NCBI RefSeq assembly: GCF_012163135.1
Contig: NZ_JAAVUP010000002.1
Span: 558,001-622,000 of the forward strand
Source: Neoroseomonas oryzicola
Lineage (GTDB): Bacteria > Pseudomonadota > Alphaproteobacteria > Acetobacterales > Acetobacteraceae
Direction of reading: 5' to 3'
Length of the DNA stretch: 64,000 nucleotides
Of the stretch, positions 34,081-44,622 are shown one piece after another (position 1 is the stretch's first letter; each line of letters opens with the position of its first letter). The translations under genes were made by a program, and so were the position numbers. Below the pieces are notes generated by a model. It was not told the DNA's origin. It searched no databases and saw only the letters and a program-made list of their open reading frames with translations.

Positions 34081-34885
34081 CGGCGACCTCTCCCTTGCGG
34101 GCCTCGGAGATCCGGTCGCGCAATTCGTGGACGATGGCCTGGAACTCGGCCTCGTAGGTCTGGTCGAGCCGGCGCGGGCGCGGATAGGGGATGTGCCGTT
34201 CGGCGATGATGCGGCCCGGGCGCGCCGACATGATCAGCACGCGATCGGCCAGGTAGACCGCTTCCTTGAGGTCGTGCGTGACCAGGATGACGGTCGGCTT
34301 CTTCGCCATCCACACCGCCTGCATCACGTCCCACAGATCCTCCCGCGTGAAGACGTCGAGCGCGCCGAAGGGTTCGTCCAGCATCAGCAGGCGCGGGTCA
34401 TGGATCAGCGCGCGGCACAGGGATGCGCGCTGCTGCATCCCGCCCGACAACTGCCAGGGGAACTTCGCCTCGAACCCCGCGAGGCCCACCAGGCGCAGCA
34501 GGTCGCGGGTCTTCGCCACATACTCCGCGCGCTTCGCCCGCAGCTGGCGCCGGTGCGGCTGCACCACCTCCAGCGGCAGCATCACGTTCGCCTGGATCGT
34601 CCGCCAGGGCAGCAGCGTCGGGTTCTGGAAGGCCATGCCGGCGATGGACAGCGGGCCCGAGACCTCCCGCCCGGCGACGATCACCGTGCCCTCGGTCGGC
34701 GGCCACAGGCCGGTGACCAGGCGCATCAGCGTCGACTTCCCGCAGCCCGAGGGGCCCACCACCGCGACGAATTCGCCATCGGCGACATCGAGCGTGGCAT
34801 GGCGCAGGGCGAGCGTGCCCTCGACGCCGCCATAGCGCATGGCGACGTCGTGGATCTGGACGAAGGGCGGGGGATGGGCGGTCAT
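34070..34885 (-). CDS. ABC transporter ATP-binding protein of the nitrate/sulfonate/taurine type
   Basis: A 271-residue ATPase. Walker A is GPSGCGKST, the signature region is WQLSGGMQQRASLCRAL, Walker B is LLMLDEPFGALD, and the H-loop is LVTHDLKEA. It energises the adjacent permease. The binding protein is upstream in the same direction, but a 180-bp gap with a large inverted repeat separates them, so relative expression may differ. Confidence 0.94.
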   Translation of the reverse strand: MTAHPPPFVQIHDVAMRYGGVEGTLALRHATLDVADGEFVAVVGPSGCGKSTLMRLVTGLWPPTEGTVIVAGREVSGPLSIAGMAFQNPTLLPWRTIQANVMLPLEVVQPHRRQLRAKRAEYVAKTRDLLRLVGLAGFEAKFPWQLSGGMQQRASLCRALIHDPRLLMLDEPFGALDVFTREDLWDVMQAVWMAKKPTVILVTHDLKEAVYLADRVLIMSARPGRIIAERHIPYPRPRRLDQTYEAEFQAIVHELRDRISEARKGEVADAR

Positions 34886-34922
34886 GCGTCCGTCCTAGGC
34901 ACGTGGCGTGCCGCGAAGGGCA

Positions 34923-35059
34923 GGGGGGGAGAAGGGAACTTCTCCCCCCTGCACCCCCCTCAACCTTTTCTGGAACTTGGCGCCGGCCGTGGCGGTCAGT
35001 TCCCAAAGGCCAAAGAAGGTTGAGGGGGGGCACGGGGGGAGAAGTTCCCTTCTCCCCCC
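34923..35059. repeat. Nested inverted repeat inside the ABC operon
   Basis: Two near-identical arms of about 47 nt (34923-34969 and 35013-35059) are inverted around a loop of about 43 nt. Each arm is itself palindromic (GGGAGAAG-ggaa-CTTCTCCC). It lies between the stop of the binding protein gene and the start of the ATPase gene. It probably forms a strong RNA hairpin, which commonly protects the upstream binding protein message; that function is inference. Confidence 0.85.
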
Positions 35060-35066
35060 GCCTCTC

Positions 35067-36089
35067 TCAGATGCGCCGCGCCTCGACCGGCGGCAGGAAG
35101 TCCGGCGTGTAGATCTGCGCCGCCTGCAGCCGCGGGGGCAGGTTGTAGGCTTCCTCCACGGCACGGATGCCGGTCTGCATGCGCCCCATGTCGACCGCCG
35201 AGATTCCGTTCGCCCGCACGTTGTCGGTCAGGATGACGCGCTCGAGGTTCATCTGGTGGCGTTCGCGCTCGAGCGCGACGTCGGTCAGCGGCTCGACCCG
35301 CTTCAGCACGTCGAGCATCTCCTGCCCGTTGCGGATGGTGTCGATGAACCCCTTCATCAGCGCGGCCGTGACGCCGCGGACGGCGGCGGGATTGCGCTCG
35401 AGGAAGGCGCGGGTGGTCAGGATGGCTCCGCCGTACAGGTTCAGCCCGTGGTCGTAGTACATCATGATCCGCTGCTGCGGGATGTCGAGGCCGATGCCCT
35501 TCAGCGACAGCGCCGAGGTGGTGACGAAGCCCGTCACGCCGTCGGCCTCGCGGCGGACCAGCATCGGTTCGCGCAGCTGCGGCGTGACCGACAGGAAGGT
35601 GACCTTCGACGCGTCGACGCCCGCGGCCTTGGCGAAGGCGGGGAACAGCTGCCGGCCGGCGTCGAAGTCCGGCGCGGCGAGGCGCCTGCCCTCGAGGTCC
35701 TTGGGCGTGCGGATCGGCCCATCGGCGCGCACGATGGCGCAGAGCGGGCTGCGGTCGTGCAGCACGGCGACGGCGACGATGCCGCGGTCCGGGTTCTCCG
35801 CCATGAAGCGGATCGCCGGGTTCAGGTCGGCATAGCCCATGTCGTACGACCCGCCGGCGAGGGCGACCGGCACGCCGCCCGACCCCTGGCCGCGATCGAC
35901 CGTCACATCGAGCCCGGCCTCGCGGAAGTAGCCCTTCTCCCGCGCCACCAGGGCGAAGGCGTTGGGGGCCTGGAAGGCCCAGTCGAGAGTGAAGCGCACG
36001 CGCGTCGCCTGGGCGCGCGCGACGGCAGGCGCGGCGACGAGGCCGCCGGCGGCGAGCAGCGCGGCGCGGCGTGAAAGCCCGACATTCAT
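35067..36089 (-). CDS. ABC transporter substrate-binding protein (NMT1/SsuA-like)
   Basis: A 340-residue periplasmic protein. The N-terminus MNVGLSRRAALLAAGGLVAAPAVARAQ has a twin-arginine-style signal. The mature protein starts RVRFTLDWAFQAPNAFALVAREKGYFREAGLDV, typical of the NMT1/THI5-like receptors for thiamine precursors, sulfonates and similar molecules. It feeds the permease and ATPase encoded downstream. ATG 36089 is chosen for the signal peptide. Confidence 0.9.
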   Translation of the reverse strand: MNVGLSRRAALLAAGGLVAAPAVARAQATRVRFTLDWAFQAPNAFALVAREKGYFREAGLDVTVDRGQGSGGVPVALAGGSYDMGYADLNPAIRFMAENPDRGIVAVAVLHDRSPLCAIVRADGPIRTPKDLEGRRLAAPDFDAGRQLFPAFAKAAGVDASKVTFLSVTPQLREPMLVRREADGVTGFVTTSALSLKGIGLDIPQQRIMMYYDHGLNLYGGAILTTRAFLERNPAAVRGVTAALMKGFIDTIRNGQEMLDVLKRVEPLTDVALERERHQMNLERVILTDNVRANGISAVDMGRMQTGIRAVEEAYNLPPRLQAAQIYTPDFLPPVEARRI

Positions 36090-36296
36090 CCGGTTCGTCT
36101 CCCTTTGCGCCGGTCCGGTCCGGCGATCGGGCCCTGTCTGGGGCATGATCCGGCGCGTACGCAAGCGGCGCGAAGGGCCCGGCCGGGGTGCCGGCCCCCG
36201 GGTCTGCCCAGGGAATGGGCGCGCCTGCCTGCGCTTCGGGCGGCCGGCCGGCGCTTCGGCCGTGATCCCGCCATGGGGACCGGGCATCCTGGCCTC

Positions 36297-38385
<2,089 letters not shown>

Positions 38386-38431
38386 TTTCGCCCCCGCCAG
38401 TTTCCCCCTCACAGGGACAGAGAGAGAAGAA

Positions 38432-39634
38432 ATGCCAGCCCTTGCCGCCCGCATGAACGAGGTCTCCATCTCCGCTTCCGTCGTGATGACGATGAAGGGG
38501 CGCGAACTGGCGGCGAAGGGGATCAAGGTGATCAGCCTGGCCTCGGGTGAGCCTGATTTCCCGACGCCGACCCATGCCATCGAGGCCGCCCACAAGGCGG
38601 CGCTGGCCGGCGACACGAAGTATCCGCCGCAGGACGGCACCAAGGCGCTGAAGGAAGCGGTGCAGCGCAAGTTCAAGCGCGACAACAACATCGACTACGC
38701 GCTCGACGAGATCATGGTCGCCAATGGCGGCAAGCAGTGCATCTACAACGCCTTCATGGCGACGGTGGACCCCGGCGACGAGGTGGTGATCCCCGCCCCC
38801 TACTGGATCTCCTACGCCGACATGGCGAAGGTCGCCGGCGGCAAGCCGGTGCTCGTCTCCTGCCCGCAGAACAACGGCTTCAAGCTGCGCCCCGAGGACC
38901 TCGACGCCGCCATCACGCCCAACACCAAGTGGGTGATGCTGAACTTCCCGAACAACCCGACCGGTGCGGCCTGCTCGCGCGAGGAGATGAAGGCGATCGC
39001 CGAGGTGCTGAAGAAGCACCCGCATGTCTGGGTCATGACCGACGACATGTACGAGCACCTCGTCTATGACGGCTTCGAGTTCTGCACGATCGCCGAGGTC
39101 GCGCCCGAGCTGAAGAACCGCACGCTCACGGTCAACGGTGCGTCCAAGACCTATGCCATGACCGGCTGGCGCGTCGGCTTCTGCGGCGGGCCGAAGGAGC
39201 TGATCAAGGCCATGATCAACATGCAGGGCCAGGCGACCTCGGGCATCTCGACCATCTCGCAGGCCGCGGCCGCCGCCGCGCTGGACGGTCCGCAGGACCT
39301 GGTGCGCGAGCGGGCCGAGGAATACCGCCGCCGCCGCGACCTCGTGGTCGACATGCTGAACCAGGCGCCGGGCATCGCCTGCCACAAGCCGGAAGGCGCC
39401 TTCTACGTCTTCCCGAACATCGCGGGCTGCCTCGGCAAGACGACCAAGGCGGGCAAGAAGATCGAGACCGACACCGACTTCGCCATCGCGCTGCTCGAGG
39501 AGAAGCACGTCGCCGCCGTGCAGGGCGCGGCCTATGGCATGTCGCCCTACCTGCGCATCTCCTACGCGACGGACACCGAAAGCCTGCGCGAGGCCTGCAG
39601 CCGCATCCAGGAGTTCTGCAAGGAACTCTCGTGA
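38432..39634 (+). CDS. Pyridoxal-phosphate aspartate aminotransferase, copy 2
   Basis: A second 400-residue AspAT Ib-type enzyme, clearly paralogous to the one at 36725. Shared phrases include [46 protein letters not shown] and the C-terminal RISYAT. The PLP Lys is in NGASKTYAM. Differences near the substrate pocket (NFPNNPTGA versus [19 protein letters not shown] versus [10 protein letters not shown]) suggest the copies may have diverged in substrate. An AGAGAGA stretch precedes ATG 38432. Confidence 0.92.
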   Translation: MPALAARMNEVSISASVVMTMKGRELAAKGIKVISLASGEPDFPTPTHAIEAAHKAALAGDTKYPPQDGTKALKEAVQRKFKRDNNIDYALDEIMVANGGKQCIYNAFMATVDPGDEVVIPAPYWISYADMAKVAGGKPVLVSCPQNNGFKLRPEDLDAAITPNTKWVMLNFPNNPTGAACSREEMKAIAEVLKKHPHVWVMTDDMYEHLVYDGFEFCTIAEVAPELKNRTLTVNGASKTYAMTGWRVGFCGGPKELIKAMINMQGQATSGISTISQAAAAAALDGPQDLVRERAEEYRRRRDLVVDMLNQAPGIACHKPEGAFYVFPNIAGCLGKTTKAGKKIETDTDFAIALLEEKHVAAVQGAAYGMSPYLRISYATDTESLREACSRIQEFCKELS

Positions 39635-39674
39635 CCGCAGGGCGCGGGCGCCGCGCACCAGGGGGCTGAAGCGG

Positions 39675-40673
39675 ATGCCTCCGATCCAACTGCGCGAGGG
39701 GCGGGACAGCGACGCCGAGGGGTTCATCGCCCTCATCGGCGCCTGCTGGGGCGAGTATCCCGGCTGCCTGCTCGACGTGGACGGGGAGGTACCGGAACTG
39801 CGCGCCCTCGCGAGCTATTTCCGCGACCAGGGCGGCACGCTCTGGACCGCGGAACGCGACGGGCGCGTCATCGGCATGGTCGGGACGCGTCCGCTCAAGG
39901 AAGACGCGGCCTGGGAGATCTGCCGGATGTATGTCGATGCCGGCGCGCGCGGCGCCGGCCTCGCCGGCGACCTGCTGCGCACGGCCGAGGCGCATGCCCG
40001 TGCCTCGGGTGCGGAGCGGATGGTGCTCTGGACCGATACGCGCTTCACCCGCGCGCATGGCTTCTACGAGAAGCACGGCTATGTCCGGCAGGGCTCCATC
40101 CGGATCCTCGACGACATCTCGCATTCCCTGGAATTCCGCTACGCCAAGCCCGCCGCCGGCCTGGTGGTCGAGGCACTGGACGCAGCCGCGGCCGCCAGCG
40201 CGGAACGGCGCCTGGCGGACCTGCTGATCGACTGCGTCGCCGAGGGCGCCTCGCTCGAATACCTCCCGCCGCTGTCGCGCGACCGGGCGACGGCCTTCTG
40301 GAAGGCGGGTTCGGCGGCAGTCGCGGCGGGCAGCCGCGTGCTGCTCGCGGCCTGGCTCGACGGGCGGCTCGCCGGGACGCTCACGCTCGAGCTCGTGGGG
40401 TCGGAGAACCAGCCCCATGTCGCCGGCATCCAGAAGCTGATGGTCGACCCCGCGGCGCGCCGTGCGGGCATCGGCCGCGCCCTGCTGCGCCGCGCCGAAC
40501 AGGCCGCGCGCGCCCATGGGCGACGCCTCGTCATGCTCGACACCCGCCGCGGCAGCGCGGCGGAGGCGCTCTACCGCGCCGAGGGCTGGACCGAACTCGG
40601 CGCCATCCCCGGCTTCGAACTGGACGGCGACCGCCGTCCGCAGGACACGGTATTCTTCTGGAAGGCGCTCTGA
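39675..40673 (+). CDS. Protein with two tandem GNAT acetyltransferase domains
   Basis: A 332-residue protein. Domain 1 (about residues 1-155) has AGARGAGLAGDLLRTAEAHARA and domain 2 (about 165-332) has PAARRAGIGRALLRRAEQAARAHG, each an acetyl-CoA-binding loop. Both are followed by the FYEKHGY or LYRAEGW strand of the fold. The second half resembles single-domain GNATs, so the gene is probably an internal fusion. It starts 40 nt after the aminotransferase and may belong to the same operon. The substrate is not readable. Confidence 0.85.
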   Translation: MPPIQLREGRDSDAEGFIALIGACWGEYPGCLLDVDGEVPELRALASYFRDQGGTLWTAERDGRVIGMVGTRPLKEDAAWEICRMYVDAGARGAGLAGDLLRTAEAHARASGAERMVLWTDTRFTRAHGFYEKHGYVRQGSIRILDDISHSLEFRYAKPAAGLVVEALDAAAAASAERRLADLLIDCVAEGASLEYLPPLSRDRATAFWKAGSAAVAAGSRVLLAAWLDGRLAGTLTLELVGSENQPHVAGIQKLMVDPAARRAGIGRALLRRAEQAARAHGRRLVMLDTRRGSAAEALYRAEGWTELGAIPGFELDGDRRPQDTVFFWKAL

Positions 40674-40689
40674 CACCAGGGGGTGGCGG

Positions 40690-41214
40690 ATGAACGGCCC
40701 GGACTGGAGCCGCATGATGGCGGCCTACAACACCGAGATGAACCGCCGCCTCTACGCGGCCGCGGACGGGCTGCCGGATGCGGTGCGGCGCGCGGATGGC
40801 GGCGCCTTCTGGTCCTCGGTGCACGGGACGCTGAGTCACATCCTGTGGGGCGACACCACCTGGATGAGCCGCTTCGATGATTGGCCGAAGCCGCCTGTCC
40901 CCCAGAAGGACAGCCCCCGGATGATCGAGGATTGGGGCGCCCTGCGATCCGCCCGCGCCGCCGCCGATGCCCGCATCGAGGACTGGGCCGGGCGGCTGAC
41001 CGCCGAGCGCCTCGCCGCGCCGCTCACCTGGTTCTCCGGCGCTTCGGGGAAGGAGATGTCGCTGCCGCTCTGGGTGGCCGTGACGCATTTCTTCAACCAC
41101 CAGACGCATCACCGCGGCCAGGCGCATGCGCTGATCACCCGGGCGGGGGCGTCGACCGGGGACACCGACCTGCCCTGGGTCGTCGACCTCGCCGCGCTGG
41201 GGATCGCGCCGTGA
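40690..41214 (+). CDS. DinB-family protein
   Basis: A 174-residue four-helix-bundle protein with the three metal-binding His of the DinB/YfiT family: HGTLSHILWGD and FFNHQTHHRGQ. Family members include thiol S-transferases and damage-inducible proteins; the exact activity is unknown. The start is 16 nt after the GNAT gene. Its stop overlaps the start of the PP2C gene (GTGA). Confidence 0.85.
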   Translation: MNGPDWSRMMAAYNTEMNRRLYAAADGLPDAVRRADGGAFWSSVHGTLSHILWGDTTWMSRFDDWPKPPVPQKDSPRMIEDWGALRSARAAADARIEDWAGRLTAERLAAPLTWFSGASGKEMSLPLWVAVTHFFNHQTHHRGQAHALITRAGASTGDTDLPWVVDLAALGIAP

Positions 41215-42353
41215 CCGAGGACGCCACCGAACGCCACGCGCCGGATTCCGACCGGACGATGCTGCGCCGCCTCGCCCCCGCGACGGCCGAGGAGAACCCG
41301 GTCGTCCACCTCATCGAGGTCGAGCCCGCCGAAGGCGTGGCGGCGCAGCGCATCCGCCTCGGCCCCGCGCCGCTGCTGATCGGCCGCACGGGCCAGAACG
41401 GGCTGGTGCTGCCCTCGCCCGACGTCTCGCGCAGCCATTGCGTCCTGGTGCTCGAGGACGATGCGGTGATCGTGACCGACCTCGGCTCGACCAACGGGAC
41501 GCTGGTCGATGGGCGGGTGACCGGCGGGCCGACGCGGCTCATGCCAGGCAGCCGCCTGCGGCTCGGCCCCTTCACCCTGGTCTATCGCAGCGGGCGCAGC
41601 TCGGACCTCGCGCGCGAGGAGGAGGTGGAGCGCGACCTCGCGCGTGCCGGCCGCTACGTCGCCGCCCTGTTGCCGCCGCCGATCGCCGAGGGCCGCATCC
41701 TCGCCGACTGGCGGTTCGTGCCCTCCGCGCGCATCGGCGGGGACGGCTTCGGCTATGGCTGGCTGGACGAGGACCGCTTCGCGGTCTGGCTGCTCGATGT
41801 CGCGGGGCATGGTGCGGGCTCGGCGCTGCTCGCCGCCTCGGCGATGAACACGCTGCGCGAGCACGGCCTGCCGGGCGTGGACTTCGCCGATCCGGTCGCG
41901 GTGATGGAGGCGGTGAACGCCCGCTTCCAGATGGACCGCCATGGCGGGCTGTTCTTCTCGCTCTGGTATGGCGTCTGCGACCTGGCGGCTTCGCGGCTCG
42001 CCTTCGGCTGCGCCGGGCAGCACCCCGCCTACCTGATCCTGCCGGGGGGCGAGGCGCCGGCGCCGCTGCACGTCAAGGCGCCGGCCATCGGCATCACGCC
42101 GGACTGGCCCTTCCGCCGTGGCGAGGCCGAGCTGGCCCCCGGTGCGCGGCTGCACCTGTTCAGCGACGGGGCCTTCGAACTCACCGCGCCGGACGGGCGG
42201 GAACTGGGCCTGTCGGATTTCCTGCCGCACCTACAGGCCCCGGAGGCGGCGGAACTGCCGGAGCCGGAGCGCCTGCTGCGCACGGTCCGTGACCTGGCTC
42301 GCCCCGGCCCGCTTGACGACGACGTATCGATTCTGACACTCGACTTCGCGTGA
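41211..42353 (+). CDS. FHA domain plus SpoIIE-type PP2C phosphatase
   Basis: A 380-residue protein beginning at GTG 41211. Residues about 40-125 form a forkhead-associated domain (LLIGRTGQNGLVLPSPDVSRSHCVL, DLGSTNGTLVDG), a phosphothreonine binder. Residues about 150-380 are a SpoIIE/RsbU-type phosphatase (RIGGDGFGYGWL, DVAGHGAGSALLAASAMNTL, DDDVSILTL). It should dephosphorylate the STAS protein encoded next, with the FHA domain linking the switch to a Ser/Thr kinase signal. It is the first of three genes of a partner-switching set. Confidence 0.88.
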   Translation: MTEDATERHAPDSDRTMLRRLAPATAEENPVVHLIEVEPAEGVAAQRIRLGPAPLLIGRTGQNGLVLPSPDVSRSHCVLVLEDDAVIVTDLGSTNGTLVDGRVTGGPTRLMPGSRLRLGPFTLVYRSGRSSDLAREEEVERDLARAGRYVAALLPPPIAEGRILADWRFVPSARIGGDGFGYGWLDEDRFAVWLLDVAGHGAGSALLAASAMNTLREHGLPGVDFADPVAVMEAVNARFQMDRHGGLFFSLWYGVCDLAASRLAFGCAGQHPAYLILPGGEAPAPLHVKAPAIGITPDWPFRRGEAELAPGARLHLFSDGAFELTAPDGRELGLSDFLPHLQAPEAAELPEPERLLRTVRDLARPGPLDDDVSILTLDFA

Positions 42354-42418
42354 GCGGCGTCCACCGGCGCCGGACCGAGGCTGCCGCAGGCGACGGCCGG
42401 CCCAATGGAGGATGACGG

Positions 42419-42760
42419 ATGGATATGGTCGTGACCGAGGATGGCGCCGCGGCGCTGCGCATCGCCCTCACCGGGCGCCTCGACGCCGCGGGCGCCGAGA
42501 AGATCGAGACCGAGTTCGCCAACCGGATCACCAAGGCGGGCCGCAGCGTGATCGTCGACATGTCGGGCGTGTCCTTCGTCGGCTCCCTCGGCATCCGGCT
42601 GCTCATCTCCAATTCCCGCGGCGCCCAGCGCGCGGGCCATCGCGTCGTGCTGATGGGCGTGCAGCCGGCGGTCGCGGAGGTCTTCTCGACCGTCGCGCTG
42701 GACGAGCTCATCCCGACGGTGGCCGACGAAGCCGCGGCGCTCGCGCTGCTGGCCAAATGA
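42419..42760 (+). CDS. STAS-domain anti-sigma factor antagonist
   Basis: A 113-residue STAS protein of the RsbV/SpoIIAA type. The phosphorylatable serine region reads SFVGSLGIRLL, with Ser56 in VGSLG at the expected place. GGAGG lies 9-13 nt upstream of the ATG. In partner switching, the unphosphorylated form binds the anti-sigma kinase encoded 4 nt overlapping downstream, and the upstream PP2C reactivates it. Confidence 0.9.
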   Translation: MDMVVTEDGAAALRIALTGRLDAAGAEKIETEFANRITKAGRSVIVDMSGVSFVGSLGIRLLISNSRGAQRAGHRVVLMGVQPAVAEVFSTVALDELIPTVADEAAALALLAK

Positions 42761-43212
42761 CCTCCGGCGCCGGCGATGGACGCACGCTCAGCCTGACGCT
42801 GCGCGGGTCGCCGGCGGAGGAAGTCTCGCGGGCCCAGTCGGCCGTGTCGGAATTCCTCGGCCGCCATGGCGAGGGGCCGGCGGCGATTTCGCGGGCGGAA
42901 CTGCTGCTCGAGGAAGTGGCGCTCAACGTGCTGCGCCACGGCTTCGATGCGCCGGACACGCCCGAGGTCTCGATCCGCCTGGCGCGCGAGCCGGCGGGCT
43001 GGGCCTTCGACTTCGAGGATCGCGGCCGCCCCTTCGACCCGACGACCGCGCCCCTGCCGCCGCCCGCACCTTCATTGGCCGAGGCGAAGGTGGGCGGCTT
43101 CGGCCTCCCGCTGATCCGCCGCATCGCGCAGTCGCTGCGCTACGAGCGGACCGAGGACGGGCGGAACCTGTTCCGCCTCGTCCTGCCGCCGTCGGACCCA
43201 CTCAGGTCCTGA
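42757..43212 (+). CDS. Anti-sigma factor/serine kinase (HATPase, RsbW-like)
   Basis: A 151-residue GHKL ATPase. The N box is ELLLEEVALNVLRHGF, the G1 box DFEDRGRPFDP and the G2 region VGGFGLPLIRRIA. Such proteins bind either a sigma factor or an STAS antagonist. ATG overlaps the STAS stop (ATGA). No sigma factor gene is in the window, so the target lies elsewhere or is not a sigma factor. Its end overlaps the convergent hydrolase gene by 11 bp. Confidence 0.88.
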   Translation: MTSGAGDGRTLSLTLRGSPAEEVSRAQSAVSEFLGRHGEGPAAISRAELLLEEVALNVLRHGFDAPDTPEVSIRLAREPAGWAFDFEDRGRPFDPTTAPLPPPAPSLAEAKVGGFGLPLIRRIAQSLRYERTEDGRNLFRLVLPPSDPLRS

Positions 43213-44086
43213 GGAAGCCGTCCAGGCGGGCGAGCACGACCTCGGGCGCTTCCTCGGCCAGGTAGTGGCCCGAGGGGACGTCGCCGATCTCGAGCGGCCC
43301 GGCCGCGTAGTCCTTCCAGATCGCCGGCGCGTCGTACCATTTCGGGATGCTGCCCTTGGCCCCCCACAGCGCGAGCAGCGGGCAGCGCACCTTCTCCCCG
43401 GCGGCGCGGGAGGCGCGGTCGTGCTCGAGGTCGATCGTGGTCGCGGCTCGGTAGTCCTCGCAGATCGCCTCGATGGTGCCGGGCGCGCGCAGCGCGGCGA
43501 GGTAGTCGGCCCGCGCCTCGGGGTGGAAGAAGTCGGCGGGCTTGGGTTCGCGCGAGGTGTGGAAGTCGAACCAGGGCTCGATGTCGGCGCGGATCATGTT
43601 CTCCGGCCCCGGATGCCGCTGGGCGAGGAAGAACCAGTGCCAATAGCCCATGGCGAAGGCCATGTCGGTGCGGTCGAAATGCGCGAGGGTCGGGATGATG
43701 TCCATGGTGCAGAGCCGCTCGACCGCGTCCGCGTGGTCGAGCGCCATGCGGTGCGCGACGCGCGCGCCGCGATCGTGGGACACCACCTGGAAGCGGTCGT
43801 GGCCGAAGGATCTCATCAGCGCGACCATGTCCGCGGCCATCGACCGCTTGGCATAGGCCGCGTGGTCGGTGCTGACCGGGGGCTTGGCCGAGAAGCCATA
43901 GCCGGTGATGTCGGGGCAATACACGGCAAAGCGCCGCGCCAGCACGGGCGCGACCCTGTGCCACATCGCATGGGTCTGCGGATTGCCGTGCAGCAGCAGC
44001 AGCGGCGGGCCTTCCCCGCCGCGGCGCAGGCGGAAGCGCTTGCCGTTCGCCTCGTGGAATTCGAGCGTGAAGCCGTCGAAGAACAT
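43202..44086 (-). CDS. Alpha/beta hydrolase, haloacetate dehalogenase-like
   Basis: A 294-residue hydrolase. The nucleophile is Asp105 in VSHDRGARVAHRMALDH, the arrangement found in fluoroacetate/haloacetate dehalogenases and epoxide hydrolases. The oxyanion segment is LLLLHGNPQTHAMWH, and a C-terminal PSGHYLAEEAPE supplies the catalytic His. It could cleave a haloacetate or related ester; the substrate is uncertain. ATG 44086 is preferred (GGAGGA 9 nt upstream); an upstream ATG at 44113 has no ribosome site. Confidence 0.85.
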   Translation of the reverse strand: MFFDGFTLEFHEANGKRFRLRRGGEGPPLLLLHGNPQTHAMWHRVAPVLARRFAVYCPDITGYGFSAKPPVSTDHAAYAKRSMAADMVALMRSFGHDRFQVVSHDRGARVAHRMALDHADAVERLCTMDIIPTLAHFDRTDMAFAMGYWHWFFLAQRHPGPENMIRADIEPWFDFHTSREPKPADFFHPEARADYLAALRAPGTIEAICEDYRAATTIDLEHDRASRAAGEKVRCPLLALWGAKGSIPKWYDAPAIWKDYAAGPLEIGDVPSGHYLAEEAPEVVLARLDGFLRT

Positions 44087-44133
44087 GGGACCGGATCCTC
44101 CGGCCCCGAACATCGCATGGCGATGCGGATCCG

Positions 44134-44562
44134 TCAGGCCGGGACCAGGCCGTGGCGCAGCATGACTGCCTTCATCTGCGCGACATCGGGCGGGCCGGGG
44201 CGGCTGACGAGCTCGGCCATCTCCTCGAAGTATCGGCGGCCGATGGTGCCGGGCGCGATGACGATCATCGCGCGCGCCGTGCCTTCGTGCAGGTTGGCGT
44301 GGTGGTGGACCTTGCCGCGCGGGACGAAGACGACTTCGCCCTTGCGGACCTCGTGCGCCACGCCATCCAGCGTCGTCGTCATGGTGCCCTCGAGGCCATA
44401 GACGATCTCGTCGCAGGCCTCGTGGAAATGCGGCACCGGGACGCGCGCCTTCTCGGGCACCACGAACTCGAACATCACCACGTCGCCGGCGCCGTCCGTC
44501 TCGTCGACATGGAAGCGGAGCTCGAGGGCGCCGATGCGGACGATGCGAGGTTGAGGTTCCAT
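44134..44562 (-). CDS. Cupin-domain protein
   Basis: A 142-residue single cupin: motif 1 is PHFHEACDEIVYGLEG and motif 2 is RGKVHHHANL, giving the usual three His plus Glu metal site. It could be a dioxygenase-like or sugar-isomerase-like protein or a small-molecule binder. It is transcribed away from the MarR regulator across 60 bp that contain two palindromes, so it is probably regulated by that protein. Confidence 0.85.
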   Translation of the reverse strand: MEPQPRIVRIGALELRFHVDETDGAGDVVMFEFVVPEKARVPVPHFHEACDEIVYGLEGTMTTTLDGVAHEVRKGEVVFVPRGKVHHHANLHEGTARAMIVIAPGTIGRRYFEEMAELVSRPGPPDVAQMKAVMLRHGLVPA

Positions 44563-44577
44563 GGCGGGCCTCCGGTG

Positions 44578-44594
44578 CGTAAAGTGTCTTTACG
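44578..44594. promoter_or_regulatory. Palindromic operator, site 1
   Basis: CGTAAAG-tgt-CTTTACG is a perfect inverted repeat between the divergent cupin and MarR starts. It is AT-rich in a 70% GC background and has a near-copy 25 bp downstream. Confidence 0.75.
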
Positions 44595-44602
44595 AATTGG
44601 AA

Positions 44603-44619
44603 CGTAAAAAGTCTTTACG
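44603..44619. promoter_or_regulatory. Palindromic operator, site 2
   Basis: CGTAAA-aagtc-TTTACG ends 3 nt before the MarR ATG. It matches site 1 in both half-sites. Centre-to-centre spacing of 25 bp would put two dimers near the same face of the helix. Binding here would likely block the regulator's own expression. Confidence 0.75.
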
Positions 44620-44622
44620 ATC

